Shown in pieces: positions 29,715-39,573 of a stretch of DNA of 64,000 bases. A program made the translations under genes and the position numbers. How positions within the stretch are numbered: position 1 is the first letter of the stretch; each line of letters opens with the position of its first letter. Source of the stretch: an uncultured Rhizobiaceae bacterium. Its GTDB lineage: Bacteria > Pseudomonadota > Alphaproteobacteria > Rhizobiales > Rhizobiaceae. The notes under the pieces were generated by a model. The model was not told the origin of the DNA. It was given only the letters and a program-made list of their open reading frames with translations, and made no database searches. The stretch is taken from the NCBI GenBank assembly GCA_951813045.1, contig CATOTF010000001.1:1-64000 (forward strand), written 5' to 3'.

Positions 29715-30734
29715 ATGGACAAACGTAATTCTTTCCGTTCAATCGACGTTTTCATCTTTGACGGCGTCAATATTCTTGATGTTGCTGGCCCGGTTCAGGC
29801 ATTTGACAATGCTTTGTCAAATGGTAAGCGCAAATATCACCTCCGTTATGTTTCACTGGATGGTAATCCGGTTACCGCGTCCTGCGGGTTGGTACTCGCG
29901 GCGCAGGCAAAACTGTCGCCCAAGTCTAACGCGGATGATCTGATGATACCGGGTGGTGGTGTTGATGGTCTGTTGGACAATAAGGGTCTTCTCGCCTTTA
30001 TTTCATCATGGGCCAATCGCGGCGGCGACAGTCGGGTGATATCCATATGCTCCGGCGCGCTGTTACTGGCAGCGACCGGCATTCTCGACGGAAAGGAAGC
30101 AACAACCCATTGGGCCCGTCATGGTATGGTCCATGATCTGTTTCCCAACGTGGCTTGGTACCTTGGAAAAATCTACACCCAGGATGGCCCTATTTATACG
30201 TCAGCCGGGGTCTCTACGGGGATTGATCTTGCTTTGTCCATTATCGGTAACGATTGTGGCGCCGCAGCCGCGTTGGATGTCGCACAGGAACTTGTTGTTT
30301 TTCTGAAACGATCCGGTAGCCAGAGCCAGTTTTCAAATTTCCTGCAAAGTCAGTATCAATTGCGCCCGGACATTGCCGCTCTTGCAAAAAAAATCATTGC
30401 GGAGCCGACAAATAACTGGACGCTTGATTCCATGGCCCATGAAATTTCCATGAGCGGGCGCACCCTGAGCCGCAAATTTATCCATCAGATCGGGATGACG
30501 CCTGTTCAGTTCGTCGAGCAGACAAGAACGGACCATGCCCGCAATCTGTTGAGCAACGGTGCATCTCTGCAAATCGCTGCAAGGGCGAGCGGGTTTGGCA
30601 GTCTGCAAAGAATGCAACGGGGTTTTAAGCGGCAGTTGGGAGTTGGCGCGAAAGAATATTTTGAGAGGTTTGATCTGCAGGGTGAAAATGCATCCCACAC
30701 TACAACGGTGGCGGGCCAACAGATTCCCGTTTGA
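29715..30734 (+). CDS. GlxA-type transcriptional regulator (DJ-1/PfpI + AraC HTH)
   Basis: 339 residues. Residues about 8-185 form a DJ-1/PfpI-like domain with the nucleophile-elbow sequence ISICSGALLLA. Residues about 225-325 carry two AraC-type helix-turn-helix motifs (DSMAHEISMSGRTLSRKF and IAARASGFGSLQRMQRGFKR). Such proteins activate catabolic genes after sensing small nitrogenous or carbonyl compounds. Its divergent neighbour is an MFS transporter. Its 3' end overlaps the convergent LacI-type regulator by 35 bases. Confidence 0.9.
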   Translation: MDKRNSFRSIDVFIFDGVNILDVAGPVQAFDNALSNGKRKYHLRYVSLDGNPVTASCGLVLAAQAKLSPKSNADDLMIPGGGVDGLLDNKGLLAFISSWANRGGDSRVISICSGALLLAATGILDGKEATTHWARHGMVHDLFPNVAWYLGKIYTQDGPIYTSAGVSTGIDLALSIIGNDCGAAAALDVAQELVVFLKRSGSQSQFSNFLQSQYQLRPDIAALAKKIIAEPTNNWTLDSMAHEISMSGRTLSRKFIHQIGMTPVQFVEQTRTDHARNLLSNGASLQIAARASGFGSLQRMQRGFKRQLGVGAKEYFERFDLQGENASHTTTVAGQQIPV

Positions 30735-31734
30735 TTACATCAACGGGAATCTCCGTGCGATCGGGTTCTCCGTCCCGGTAAAGGGCTGCGCCTGAACATA
30801 ATTTCTCCGCCGCGACCTCACCAATCCGCCGCGCTGGCAGGCGCAGGGTCGTCAGGGCGGGTACCATATGGGCGGAGCCGCGAAAGTCACCGATGCCGAT
30901 AATCGATATATCACGGGGAATGGAAACGCCGTGAAGCTGACAGGCATAAATCGCCCCCTGCGCGATGATATCATTCCCACACACAATCGCCGTTGGCCTG
31001 TCGGATTGTAGAAGAGTGGCAACCGCGCCTTTTGCGGCGCCAATATCATAAGGTGTTTCGAAAAAGCGGTTTTCCGGTAGTTCCCCCTGGTTCAAACCCA
31101 ACTCGAATAATGCTCCATCAAGACGGTCAGCCGCCCTGTCGTTGGACTTGGTTGGCGGAAAAAAGAAAGCGATATCTTTATGGCCGTGTTCTTTTAATTG
31201 CCGTGCGGCTTGTTTTCCCGCATCGAAATTGTTTGCACCGACACAGGGTATTGTTGATTCCGCCCTGTAATTCCATGTAGCAAGAACCGGAACTCCCCGT
31301 GTTGCCAGCATTTCCATTGGTGCGGTTTCGTGATCAAGACCAATCATTGCAACCCCGTCGATGCGCCTTTCCAACAGGGAGCGAATGATCGCTGCTTCCA
31401 TTGAAAGGTCAAAACCGTGGGCGGCAATCAGCATTGTGCGGTCGTATTCTTGAAGCTTGGTGGCGAAAGCATCGATAAGTTCTGCAAAAATGGCGTTGTC
31501 GATTGTCGGGACCACGAGGCCGATTGTTCCTGAAAATCGGTTGTGGAGTGCACCGGCCATACGGTCGCGAATGTAGCCAAGGTCCTGAGCGGCTTGTTCA
31601 ATGCGTTTGCGGGTAGGTGCTTTAACGACATCCGGCGAGTTATAGAAACGTGAGACGGTGGCTGGCGACACATTGGCACGATGGGCGACTTCAACAATCC
31701 CCGGCGCTCCTTTTCTACTACGTGCACGTTTCAC
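30700..31734 (-). CDS. LacI-family transcriptional repressor
   Basis: 344 residues. The N-terminal HTH (GIVEVAHRANVSPATVSRFY and a hinge with LGYIRDRMAGAL) is followed by a periplasmic-binding-protein-like sensor domain (GLVVPTIDNAIFAEL ... CGNDIIAQG). It is divergent from tctA. An operator-like ATGAAAACGTTTGCAT lies in the shared promoter region at 31802-31817, so it very probably controls both itself and the tctABC-sauS-sauT operon. The ligand may be the substrate or a CoA/aldehyde intermediate of that pathway. Confidence 0.9.
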   Translation of the reverse strand: MKRARSRKGAPGIVEVAHRANVSPATVSRFYNSPDVVKAPTRKRIEQAAQDLGYIRDRMAGALHNRFSGTIGLVVPTIDNAIFAELIDAFATKLQEYDRTMLIAAHGFDLSMEAAIIRSLLERRIDGVAMIGLDHETAPMEMLATRGVPVLATWNYRAESTIPCVGANNFDAGKQAARQLKEHGHKDIAFFFPPTKSNDRAADRLDGALFELGLNQGELPENRFFETPYDIGAAKGAVATLLQSDRPTAIVCGNDIIAQGAIYACQLHGVSIPRDISIIGIGDFRGSAHMVPALTTLRLPARRIGEVAAEKLCSGAALYRDGEPDRTEIPVDVIKRESVGPPPL

Positions 31735-31801
31735 AGATCATCGCTTTCATTATGGAGAATTATCGGCCCTGAGTCGTTTCATAATACCGCAATTTCTCGA
31801 A

Positions 31802-31817
31802 ATGAAAACGTTTGCAT
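31802..31817. promoter_or_regulatory. LacI-family operator
   Basis: ATGAAAACGTTTGCAT has the central CG and the symmetric A..CG..T pattern of LacI/GalR-family operators. It lies 68 bases before the divergent repressor start and 77 bases before tctA. Confidence 0.7.
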
Positions 31818-31893
31818 TCTTATTTTCATGCCGTATCGTTCAACCCATAAGCGTTAGTGTCTGAGTTTTTGTTTGGGAGGACAGACTTAGAAA

Positions 31894-33423
31894 ATGGAGT
31901 TTTTATCCTATTTCGGTGGTGTTTTTGAACCTGTCGCACTGGCGCTTTTGTTCGGGGGAACGATTGGTGGGCTGATCCTCGGGGCAACACCCGGGCTCTC
32001 GCCCACCATGGCCGTCGCCCTTTTGATCCCATTCACATTCCATCTGGCGCCGACGCAAGGGCTCATCCTGCTGGGGGCGGCTTATACTTCAACTGTTGCA
32101 GGGGGTGCTGTGAGCGCGATCCTGCTCAAGATTCCTGGCGCTCCGGCGAATATTGCCACCGCCCTTGACGGTAATGAAATGGCAAAACGGGGGGAGGGCG
32201 CCCGCGCCTTACAATTGTCATTCCTGGCCTCAGGTGTCGGCGGGTTGATTGGTGTTATGCTGCTTATTTTCCTCACGCCGGTATTGGCCCAATGGGCTCT
32301 TCAATTTGGATTTCCCCACCTGTTCTGGATTGCGATCCTGGGCGTGACCGTCATCGGATCGCTCGATTCAAAGTCCTTCGTTAAGGGGCTGCTGTCCGGC
32401 TGTATAGGTCTTTGGCTGTCGACAATCGGTTACGACGATATTCAGGGAGCGGAACGGTTTGTCTTTTTCGACGCCTTGTCCGGCGGGATTACGATTATCC
32501 CGGCGCTCATCGGCCTGTTTGCGATACCGCAGGTTATTGAGATGTTCGCGAAAGGGCGCAGGGAATCAAAGGTAGAATCCCTTGAAGTGCCCAAATATTC
32601 GTTCATGGATTCAGTAAGAGAACTGTTTTCTTCGATACGGGCCTTGTCTATCGGCACTGTGGTGGGCTCGGTTATCGGTCTCATTCCGGGTGTTGGCGGA
32701 CAAATTGCCGGCTTAGTGGCCTATGATCAGGCGCGTAACTTCTCGCCCCTTAAAGATAAATTCGGCACCGGTCATTCGGAAGGGGTAATCGCCGCTGAAT
32801 CCGCTAATAACGCCATGGTCGGCCCGTCGCTGGTGCCCTTGCTGACCCTGTCCATCCCCGGTAGCCCTACAGCCGCAGTATTGCTCGGTGGCCTGTTGAT
32901 CCACGGTATTTTCCCCGGTTCGGATATTTTCACCAACCACCCTGAGGTGGTTTGGACTTTCATCAATTCCATGTTGATCGGCCAGATTTTGATGGTGATC
33001 TTCGGCATTTATACAGCCGCTTGGGCCGCGCGTATCGCAAAAGCTCCTGTGCCAATCATGGCGTCTGGCGTTCTGGTGCTTGCCCTGTTCGGTTCCTATT
33101 CTGTGGGTCAAAGCATGGGTGATGTTCAAATCATGCTGATCCTCGGTGTTGGCATGTATATTCTCGAGAAATTCGGTTTCTCCGCGGCGCCACTCGTTCT
33201 CGGACTTATTCTTGGGCCAATCGCCGCCGACAATTTCATCACCGGCAGCCGTATCGCAGATGCGCAGGATGGCCCGTGGGTTTACTTCTTCACCGGACCA
33301 CTGAATATCGTGCTGGTCACGATGGTTGTTGCTTCCATCGGCTATTCCTTCTGGACAAATATGCTCCGCAGTACTTTTGCCGATAAATCACAAAAATCAG
33401 CAGGAGAGGCACCGGCAGAATGA
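31894..33423 (+). CDS. tctA: Tripartite tricarboxylate transporter, large membrane subunit
   Basis: 509 residues with about twelve hydrophobic segments. It has family signatures GATPGLSPTMAVALLIPFTF near 30-50 and LIPGVGGQIAGLVAYDQA near 265, each a conserved TctA loop. Together with TctB and the periplasmic TctC it takes up carboxylates or sulfonates by ion coupling. GGGAGGA-type purines precede the ATG. It overlaps tctB by four bases. In this operon the cargo is probably the acid activated by the downstream CoA ligase. Confidence 0.94.
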   Translation: MEFLSYFGGVFEPVALALLFGGTIGGLILGATPGLSPTMAVALLIPFTFHLAPTQGLILLGAAYTSTVAGGAVSAILLKIPGAPANIATALDGNEMAKRGEGARALQLSFLASGVGGLIGVMLLIFLTPVLAQWALQFGFPHLFWIAILGVTVIGSLDSKSFVKGLLSGCIGLWLSTIGYDDIQGAERFVFFDALSGGITIIPALIGLFAIPQVIEMFAKGRRESKVESLEVPKYSFMDSVRELFSSIRALSIGTVVGSVIGLIPGVGGQIAGLVAYDQARNFSPLKDKFGTGHSEGVIAAESANNAMVGPSLVPLLTLSIPGSPTAAVLLGGLLIHGIFPGSDIFTNHPEVVWTFINSMLIGQILMVIFGIYTAAWAARIAKAPVPIMASGVLVLALFGSYSVGQSMGDVQIMLILGVGMYILEKFGFSAAPLVLGLILGPIAADNFITGSRIADAQDGPWVYFFTGPLNIVLVTMVVASIGYSFWTNMLRSTFADKSQKSAGEAPAE

Positions 33424-33881
33424 ACACCCAACGCCTCCAACACGTCGTACCTGCCACCATAATCTTCGGCCTGTCGATTATCGTCGCCTGGTTGAGTTTT
33501 ACCGAAGAGCCCGCTGCGGCCTATACTTTTCCTCGGATTATCTCGATCATATTTATCGCGCTGGCGGTCTGGAATTTCATCCGCGCCGCAACGGGTCTTT
33601 CACGGGTGGGGCGTGGCATCGATTTTGGCGAAGCAAAAAACATCCTGCCCGGCATGGTGATCATGCTGTTACTGGTATTCTGGGGTGCAAAAGCGCTTGG
33701 CTTTTATGTGGCGTCATCAATCGCGTTTTTTGCAGCCTATAGTTTTTATGATCCGACGCCGCTGTCCAGCGTAAAGGATTGGGCAAAACGCGCCGTCGTC
33801 ACACTACTCTTTATGACTGTTATCTACGTACTATTCTCTTCGGTGTTGCAAGTGCATACTCCAAGAGGATTATTTTTCTGA
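33420..33881 (+). CDS. tctB: Tripartite tricarboxylate transporter, small membrane subunit
   Basis: 153 residues with four hydrophobic segments and AYTFPRIIS near residue 37, typical of TctB. The start overlaps the tctA stop (ATGA), so translation is coupled. It completes the membrane part of the transporter with TctA. Confidence 0.9.
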   Translation: MNTQRLQHVVPATIIFGLSIIVAWLSFTEEPAAAYTFPRIISIIFIALAVWNFIRAATGLSRVGRGIDFGEAKNILPGMVIMLLLVFWGAKALGFYVASSIAFFAAYSFYDPTPLSSVKDWAKRAVVTLLFMTVIYVLFSSVLQVHTPRGLFF

Positions 33882-33912
33882 ACTATCTGTTTTCGAAACG
33901 GGAGGAACCAAC

Positions 33913-34881
33913 ATGAAAACACTACTAAAAACAGCAACCCTATCGGTTGCCGCCCTTGCGGTTAGCGCAACAATGGCATTTGCCGCTGATTATCCCGAAC
34001 GTCCAATCGGCGTAGCGGTCTCTTATGGTGCCGGTGGTGCGACTGACTTTCAGGCGCGCATTGTTACCATGGTTGCCGGTAATGAAGACCTGCTCGGTCA
34101 GCCGATCTATATTTTGAACAAGCCCGGTGCCGGTGGCCGTAAAGGCTGGAACTGGTTTGCAACGGAAGCCGAAGCAGACGGCTACACAATGTCCGCTTAT
34201 AACATTCCTCACTTCATCGCCCAGTCGATTAAGGGTGGCGTGAAATATTCTGCAGATTCATTTGAGCCCATCGCCAACTGGGGCGCCGACCCTGCCGTTG
34301 TCGTTGTCGGGAAAGACAGCAAATTCAACACCATGGGTGACCTGATTGAATATGCAAAAGCCAACCCCGGCAAAACAACAACATCGGGCGCTGGCCTTTT
34401 TGTTGGACACCACATTGCTGCGCTGCAAATTGAAAAAGCCTGCGACTGCAAGCTGGCGTACATCCCCACAAAAGGTGGTGGCGCGGCTGCAATGAAAGCT
34501 GTGATTGCCGGTGAAGTATTGGCCGGAGTGAACAATCTGTCAGACGCTTTCCGTGCCCGCGAAGCCGGTAACGTGAAGATTCTTGGTGTTGCTGATCTTG
34601 AGCGCAACTCCTTCCTGCCGGACGTGCCAACTATGAAGGAAGCCGGTCTTGATGTTGATAATTCATCGGTCAACTTCCGTGGTCTGATGGTGAAAAAAGG
34701 AACGCCGCAAGCAGTCATCGATGTGTTGGCAGCAAAAGTGCCTGAAATGTTCAAGCACAAACGCGTTGCAAGCCGCATGAAAGCCGGTGGTTCACCCATG
34801 CACATCATGACCCGTGATGAAGTGAAAGCCATGTGGGCAAAACGCCAGGACACATTGGCTGATCTGCTCAAAGGTCTTTAA
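33913..34881 (+). CDS. tctC: Tripartite tricarboxylate transporter, periplasmic binding protein
   Basis: 322 residues. A signal peptide (residues 1-24, ending ATMAFA|AD) is followed by the TctC/Bug fold: YPERPIGVAVSYGAGGATDFQAR near the start and NKPGAGGRKGW. It captures the substrate in the periplasm and delivers it to TctAB. A strong GGGAGGA site precedes the ATG, and a hairpin follows the stop, which fits higher expression of the binding protein than of downstream enzymes. Confidence 0.93.
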   Translation: MKTLLKTATLSVAALAVSATMAFAADYPERPIGVAVSYGAGGATDFQARIVTMVAGNEDLLGQPIYILNKPGAGGRKGWNWFATEAEADGYTMSAYNIPHFIAQSIKGGVKYSADSFEPIANWGADPAVVVVGKDSKFNTMGDLIEYAKANPGKTTTSGAGLFVGHHIAALQIEKACDCKLAYIPTKGGGAAAMKAVIAGEVLAGVNNLSDAFRAREAGNVKILGVADLERNSFLPDVPTMKEAGLDVDNSSVNFRGLMVKKGTPQAVIDVLAAKVPEMFKHKRVASRMKAGGSPMHIMTRDEVKAMWAKRQDTLADLLKGL

Positions 34882-34902
34882 TTTCAGATTACACCAATCC
34901 AG

Positions 34903-34928
34903 CAGGCGGCGGAAAAAGCCGCCGCCTG
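34903..34928 (+). terminator. Intra-operon terminator/attenuator after tctC
   Basis: CAGGCGGCGG and CCGCCGCCTG form a perfect 10-bp stem with a six-base loop, followed by TTTT. It lies between tctC and the dehydrogenase gene, so it probably lowers read-through into the enzymes. Confidence 0.8.
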
Positions 34929-34957
34929 TTTTCATAAACTGATGCGGAATTTCGGAT

Positions 34958-36388
34958 ATGGCAGTTCATAGTCTTCAAAGTGATATGACTTCTGACGAGA
35001 TAATTGTCGATGAATTGATTACGCGCGCCCGCATCGCGCAGGCCGCATTTGAAAAAGACGCGACACAGGAAACCTACGACAAGGCTGCATTGGCCGCTGC
35101 ATGGGCATTGATGGAGCCATCACGAAATGTAGAGCTGGCGACTTTCGCTGTTGAGCAAACCGGCCTCGGCAACGTTAAAGACAAGGTTACAAAAAACCAT
35201 CGCAAAACGCTGGGTGTATTGCGCGACATCAAATATTCAAAAACAACCGGAATTATCAGCGATGATCCGAAAACCGGGATCACAGAAATTGCTCGCCCTA
35301 TCGGAGTGATTGGCGCAGTTGTGCCTTCCACCAATCCGGTTGCGACTCCAACAAATAATGTGGTCAACGCTCTCAAATGCGGCAATGCGATTATACTTTC
35401 CCCGTCACCAAAAGGAGCGGCTGTCTGCGAACGCTTGTTGGGATATATCCATGCCGAGTTCGATAAGATCGGCCTCGACCGGGACCTTGTTCAAATGGTC
35501 CCGTCCCCCGTGTCAAAAGCAAAAGCCCAACGGCTGATGGAACAAGCCGACCTGTTGGTCGTGACCGGCAGCCAGAACAACGTCCACCGCGCTTATTCGT
35601 CTGGCACGCCAGCTATCGGCGTGGGCGCTGGCAATGTGACGGTGATCGTCGATGAAACTGCTGATCTGGCCGATGCGGCAAAAAAAGTCACCGCGTCGAA
35701 GACATTCGATAATTCCACGTCCTGTTCTTCAGAAAACGTATTGGTGGTCGTAGACGCGGTCTATGATGCATTTATCGCTGAACTCGACAAAGAGGGCGGG
35801 CGGCTGTTAACCGGCGATCAGGGCGAAAAGCTCAAGCAAAGCCTGTTTGGTGGTGGCCACCTTAACCGGCTAATGTTGGCGCAGGATGTAGATAAGGTGA
35901 TTGCAGTTGCTGGTGTCGAAGTTGCCGATGAAGGTAACGCAAAATTCCTGCTGATTGAAGGCGCTGGTATCGGTGCTGATTACCCGGAGTCCGGTGAAAA
36001 ACTCTCTCTGGTGACAACGGTCTACCGGGCGAAAGATATTGACGACGCTCGCAATGTCGCCGAACAGGTTCTACGGTTTCAAGGGGCGGGCCATTCCATC
36101 GGCATTCATACAGCCGACGACGCGCGGGCAATGGTATTGGGTGAAGAACTGCCGACTTGCCGGGTGATCGTGAACCAAGCCCATTGTTTTGCAACTGGTG
36201 GCTCCTTCGACAACGGCATGCCGTTTTCACTTTCCATGGGGTGCGGTTCGTGGGGTGGAAATTCCATTGACGAGAATTTCAACCACAGGCACCTGATGAA
36301 TATCACCAAAATTGTGCGCATGATTGAACCAAATGAACCGGCGCTGGATGATATTTTTGGTGACTACTGGAAAGCCGCCGGAAAATGA
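34958..36388 (+). CDS. sauS: CoA-acylating aldehyde dehydrogenase, sulfoacetaldehyde dehydrogenase-like
   Basis: 476 residues. It belongs to the acylating ALDH group: RPIGVIGAVVPSTNPVATP near 110, VTGSQNNVHRAYSSG and catalytic Cys256 in NSTSCSSENV. It would reduce an acyl-CoA with NAD(P)H to aldehyde plus CoA. Its closest match by gene order is SauS, which makes sulfoacetaldehyde from sulfoacetyl-CoA, next to the ligase SauT. The stop overlaps the ligase start by four bases. The sulfonate substrate is an inference; another short acid handled by the same ligase/dehydrogenase logic is possible. Confidence 0.75.
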   Translation: MAVHSLQSDMTSDEIIVDELITRARIAQAAFEKDATQETYDKAALAAAWALMEPSRNVELATFAVEQTGLGNVKDKVTKNHRKTLGVLRDIKYSKTTGIISDDPKTGITEIARPIGVIGAVVPSTNPVATPTNNVVNALKCGNAIILSPSPKGAAVCERLLGYIHAEFDKIGLDRDLVQMVPSPVSKAKAQRLMEQADLLVVTGSQNNVHRAYSSGTPAIGVGAGNVTVIVDETADLADAAKKVTASKTFDNSTSCSSENVLVVVDAVYDAFIAELDKEGGRLLTGDQGEKLKQSLFGGGHLNRLMLAQDVDKVIAVAGVEVADEGNAKFLLIEGAGIGADYPESGEKLSLVTTVYRAKDIDDARNVAEQVLRFQGAGHSIGIHTADDARAMVLGEELPTCRVIVNQAHCFATGGSFDNGMPFSLSMGCGSWGGNSIDENFNHRHLMNITKIVRMIEPNEPALDDIFGDYWKAAGK

Positions 36389-37902
36389 GCACCACCACCC
36401 CTTTGGTTGGTGGCAAACCGGGGCTGTCGATCGGCCAATTGATAGATCATCACGCGCGCACGACACCAGATGCGATCTATCTGTCCGATCCGGCGACCGG
36501 TGAAGAAGTCACCTATGCTAAATTGCAAAGAGCATGCCGCAGCTTCTCAGCCCAGTTAAATAAACAGGGAATTTTACCCGGCGACCGCGTGGCATATGCC
36601 CTGAACAACAGTGCCCATTGCGTCTGCACAATTCTGGGAACGCTTTATGCGGGTGCCGTTATCACGGCTGTAAATCTTGTCTCAGGGCCCAGTACAATTT
36701 CGCATGTGCTTCACCATTCCTTGGCAAGTCTGGTGGTCGTTGACGATGAAACACGCGGTATGATTGGAGATTTACTTGCAGAATCCCCCGTTGAAATTCC
36801 AGTCATTGAAGTATCTGATGCACTGTTTGACAATGACACCGATTGTTCAGCAACAACGGATGTGAATGCTGACGGATTGCTAATGTATACGTCTGGAACG
36901 ACGGGTATTCCCAAAGGGGTGGTCCACACCCACAGGAGCATATTGGCGGGTGGTAACAATACGGCGTTGGCACACCAACTCACCGCCCGGGACCGCGGGC
37001 TTTGCGTATTACCGCTTTATCACATCAATGGTTTTTGCGTATCAATGATCGGTGCATTGGTATCCGGCGGAGGAATGGTGCTTCCAAAACGGTTTTCCGT
37101 CTCAACATTCTGGTCAACCGTCGTTGATCAAAAATGTACGTGGTTTTCAATTGTACCGACGCAGGTTTCTTATCTGCTCCATGAGGAGACCGCAAAACCG
37201 CCAACCCCGAACCTGCGCTTTGGTCGTTCGGCCTCCGCTCCTCTATCCCCCGAGGTGCAGCAGGCATTTGAAACCCGTTTCGAAGTACCCATCATTGAAA
37301 CAATGGGGCTGACCGAAACAGCGGCCCAGATATTGGCAAACCCGATGACCGAGCAGCGTAAAATAGGATCGCCGGGCATCGCCTTTGGCAATGAGGTGAT
37401 CATCGCCGATACGATGTTTAAAGAGCGCCCTCGCGGTGAAGAAGGAGAGCTTCTTGTGCGCGGCAGTAATGTCATGCGCCATTATCGCGGCAATGAAAAA
37501 GCGACCAGTGCATCATTGACGCCCAAAGGCTGGTTGCGGACCGGTGACCTTGGCCGAATGGATGACGATGGATATGTTTTCATAACCGGGCGTATTAAAG
37601 AGCTCATCATCAAGGGTGGCGAGAACATAGCGCCACGGGAAATTGACGATGCCTTATACAGCCATCCCGATGTAGTGGAGGCTGCTGCATTCGCACGGTT
37701 TTGCGAAAATTACGGTCAAAAAGTTGAGGCGGGTGTGAAACTCAAAGACGGATCCATATTGACGCCCAAAGAGCTTATTGAGCTTTGCCAGGGAATTGTC
37801 GGTACGTTCAAGGCACCAGAAAAAATACACATATTTCCGGAACTGCCCAAAGGCCCGTCAGGAAAAATTCAAAGGCTCAAATTGGTCGAACTGACGGAAT
37901 AA
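36385..37902 (+). CDS. sauT: AMP-forming acyl-CoA ligase, sulfoacetate-CoA ligase-like
   Basis: 505 residues of the ANL superfamily. It has the P-loop-like MYTSGTTGIPKGVVHTH near 165, GLTETAAQ near 305, WLRTGDLGRMDDDGYVFITG near 380, and the C-terminal catalytic Lys in GPSGKIQRLK. It activates a carboxylic acid to acyl-AMP and then acyl-CoA. Coupling with the acylating dehydrogenase and an upstream TTT transporter gives uptake, activation and reduction of one acid, as in sulfoacetate use by SauST. No xsc gene, needed to release sulfite, is in the window. Confidence 0.78.
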   Translation: MSTTTPLVGGKPGLSIGQLIDHHARTTPDAIYLSDPATGEEVTYAKLQRACRSFSAQLNKQGILPGDRVAYALNNSAHCVCTILGTLYAGAVITAVNLVSGPSTISHVLHHSLASLVVVDDETRGMIGDLLAESPVEIPVIEVSDALFDNDTDCSATTDVNADGLLMYTSGTTGIPKGVVHTHRSILAGGNNTALAHQLTARDRGLCVLPLYHINGFCVSMIGALVSGGGMVLPKRFSVSTFWSTVVDQKCTWFSIVPTQVSYLLHEETAKPPTPNLRFGRSASAPLSPEVQQAFETRFEVPIIETMGLTETAAQILANPMTEQRKIGSPGIAFGNEVIIADTMFKERPRGEEGELLVRGSNVMRHYRGNEKATSASLTPKGWLRTGDLGRMDDDGYVFITGRIKELIIKGGENIAPREIDDALYSHPDVVEAAAFARFCENYGQKVEAGVKLKDGSILTPKELIELCQGIVGTFKAPEKIHIFPELPKGPSGKIQRLKLVELTE

Positions 37903-37920
37903 CTAACCCGGTCGGTTCCC

Positions 37921-39573
37921 CTATGGTTTTGGATACCAATAGAGCGCATCCGGCTTGTCTTTTGTGACCTGTACAAAATTATTGGCAAACACGCGGTACT
38001 CGTGGCTCCAGTCGCCGTTGGGCCACTGCACTCTGATCTTGGCCCGTTCTGCGACGCCCAGCCCAAAATGTACGAAACCGATTTGCCCGGACGCGTGACC
38101 GCCACCCACCTGTATACGTCGGGACTGTGTGACATTGCCGGTCTTGACCGTCACTTTTGCGCCAACCGCAAACTGGTTGACCTTTCCATTATCAAGTTCG
38201 ATTGCCAGCCAATTGCCCATCGGGCGGTTGCCCCAGGATGTTTTGGCACCACGATTTTGAAAGAGACTGGCAGGGGCCTTGCGGTTGACCACGACCATAT
38301 CGAGCATGCCATCGGCGTTGAGATCGACAACGGCTCCGCCACGGCCGCGTGTTGGTAGTGCTATTCCCGCCTCTTTTCCTTTTTCGTGAAACTTTCCTCC
38401 CACGCCACCCATCAAAAGATTATCCGGATCGAATGCTGCAAAATCGGGCATGGCCTCCACATTGCCTTTGGCGATAAAGAGATCGAGGCGCGTATCATTG
38501 TTGATGTCGGCAAATTGCGTATGCCACCCGGTCGACGGTTTTAGATCGGTTCCGGTATAGGGACGGTGCGCCGTCATCTGTTTTTCGTATGCCGTATCGC
38601 GGTAGGTCGGTCGATCCGTATCGGCCTCCTTGTCGAGGGATTGCAACATGGTGTCGCCCATTGAAGAGAGTGCATATTCCGGCAGTCCATCCTGATCGAG
38701 GTCCGCTTCCGCAATGCCCATGCCCCAGATGCGCAGCGGCTTCCAACCCTGTGAGCGGCCATATTGGCGCGGCGCACCATTGGCGGGAATGCGCCACAAT
38801 TGTTCCTGCCCACCACGGTAATATTGCCTGTCATTCGTAATCCGTAGCGCTGGCGTGCCGGATTTATTCCAGTCGGTAAACAACATGGAAAGGGTGCAAT
38901 ATCCCGGTTCCAGCGCGATTGAGGAACTGTAATCCGGCGTCGTTGCATCGCTATTCGGTTTTGCCAGAACATTGGCTTCGCACGTCCCCCAAGGGGACCC
39001 GGGAGCTCTGCGGTCTACATAATTTCCAAAAGCCAAAGTGGGGAATTGTGCGCCATTTTCCCATGAGGCGGCAAAACCAGTTGACCAGGCACTCCCCCCT
39101 TCCAGTGCAAAACTTCGATTGACTTTGGTAAAACTGCAATCCGGCCCGCCTTTCAAGACGAGGTTTTCACCTAGCCGCAGGACAACAATATCGGTGTGGC
39201 CATCATTATCGACATCAAGTGGATAAGCCCCGAGGGCTTTGGCTCCGTCACGTTCGCTCAGGCCGATCGCCACTTTTTCGAACTTTATGTCCCCGCCCGC
39301 CTTTGAACGGTTGACGAAAAGTTGGACCGGTGCGGTGCCCCCGGCCATGAACAGGTCCGGCATTCGGTCGCCGTTACAGTCAAAACTGGCGACGCCTCCG
39401 CCAACAAAAAATTCCCACGGCCCTTCATACGAATGGTGCAGACCGGCGGAGGCGGCGACTTCCTCCATTTGTGGCACATCAAATGTGAAAGGCACTTCGG
39501 ATTCTGCAACGACAGGGGAGCCGACTAAACTGCAGCCAAGAAGCAGAGATATAAGTTTTGACGAATATCTCAT
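37921..39573 (-). CDS. CRTAC1-like FG-GAP/VCBS repeat protein
   Basis: 550 residues. A signal peptide (1-23) is followed by at least five calcium-binding-type repeats of the form DxNxDGxxDL (DCNGDRMPDLF, DVDNDGHTDIV, DLDQDGLPEY, DINNDTRLDLF, DLNADGMLDMV), which build a beta-propeller. A C-terminal ASPIC/UnbV domain (WLAIEL ... VTVKTGNVTQSRRIQVGGG) closes it. It should be secreted to the periplasm or surface. It overlaps the upstream di-haem protein gene by four bases, so the two probably work together. Function is unknown. Confidence 0.85.
   Translation of the reverse strand: MRYSSKLISLLLGCSLVGSPVVAESEVPFTFDVPQMEEVAASAGLHHSYEGPWEFFVGGGVASFDCNGDRMPDLFMAGGTAPVQLFVNRSKAGGDIKFEKVAIGLSERDGAKALGAYPLDVDNDGHTDIVVLRLGENLVLKGGPDCSFTKVNRSFALEGGSAWSTGFAASWENGAQFPTLAFGNYVDRRAPGSPWGTCEANVLAKPNSDATTPDYSSSIALEPGYCTLSMLFTDWNKSGTPALRITNDRQYYRGGQEQLWRIPANGAPRQYGRSQGWKPLRIWGMGIAEADLDQDGLPEYALSSMGDTMLQSLDKEADTDRPTYRDTAYEKQMTAHRPYTGTDLKPSTGWHTQFADINNDTRLDLFIAKGNVEAMPDFAAFDPDNLLMGGVGGKFHEKGKEAGIALPTRGRGGAVVDLNADGMLDMVVVNRKAPASLFQNRGAKTSWGNRPMGNWLAIELDNGKVNQFAVGAKVTVKTGNVTQSRRIQVGGGHASGQIGFVHFGLGVAERAKIRVQWPNGDWSHEYRVFANNFVQVTKDKPDALYWYPKP

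Noticed and set aside
29695-29943. 82-residue open frame overlapping the GlxA-type regulator start
   Set aside because: It is a shadow frame of a gene with clear domains.
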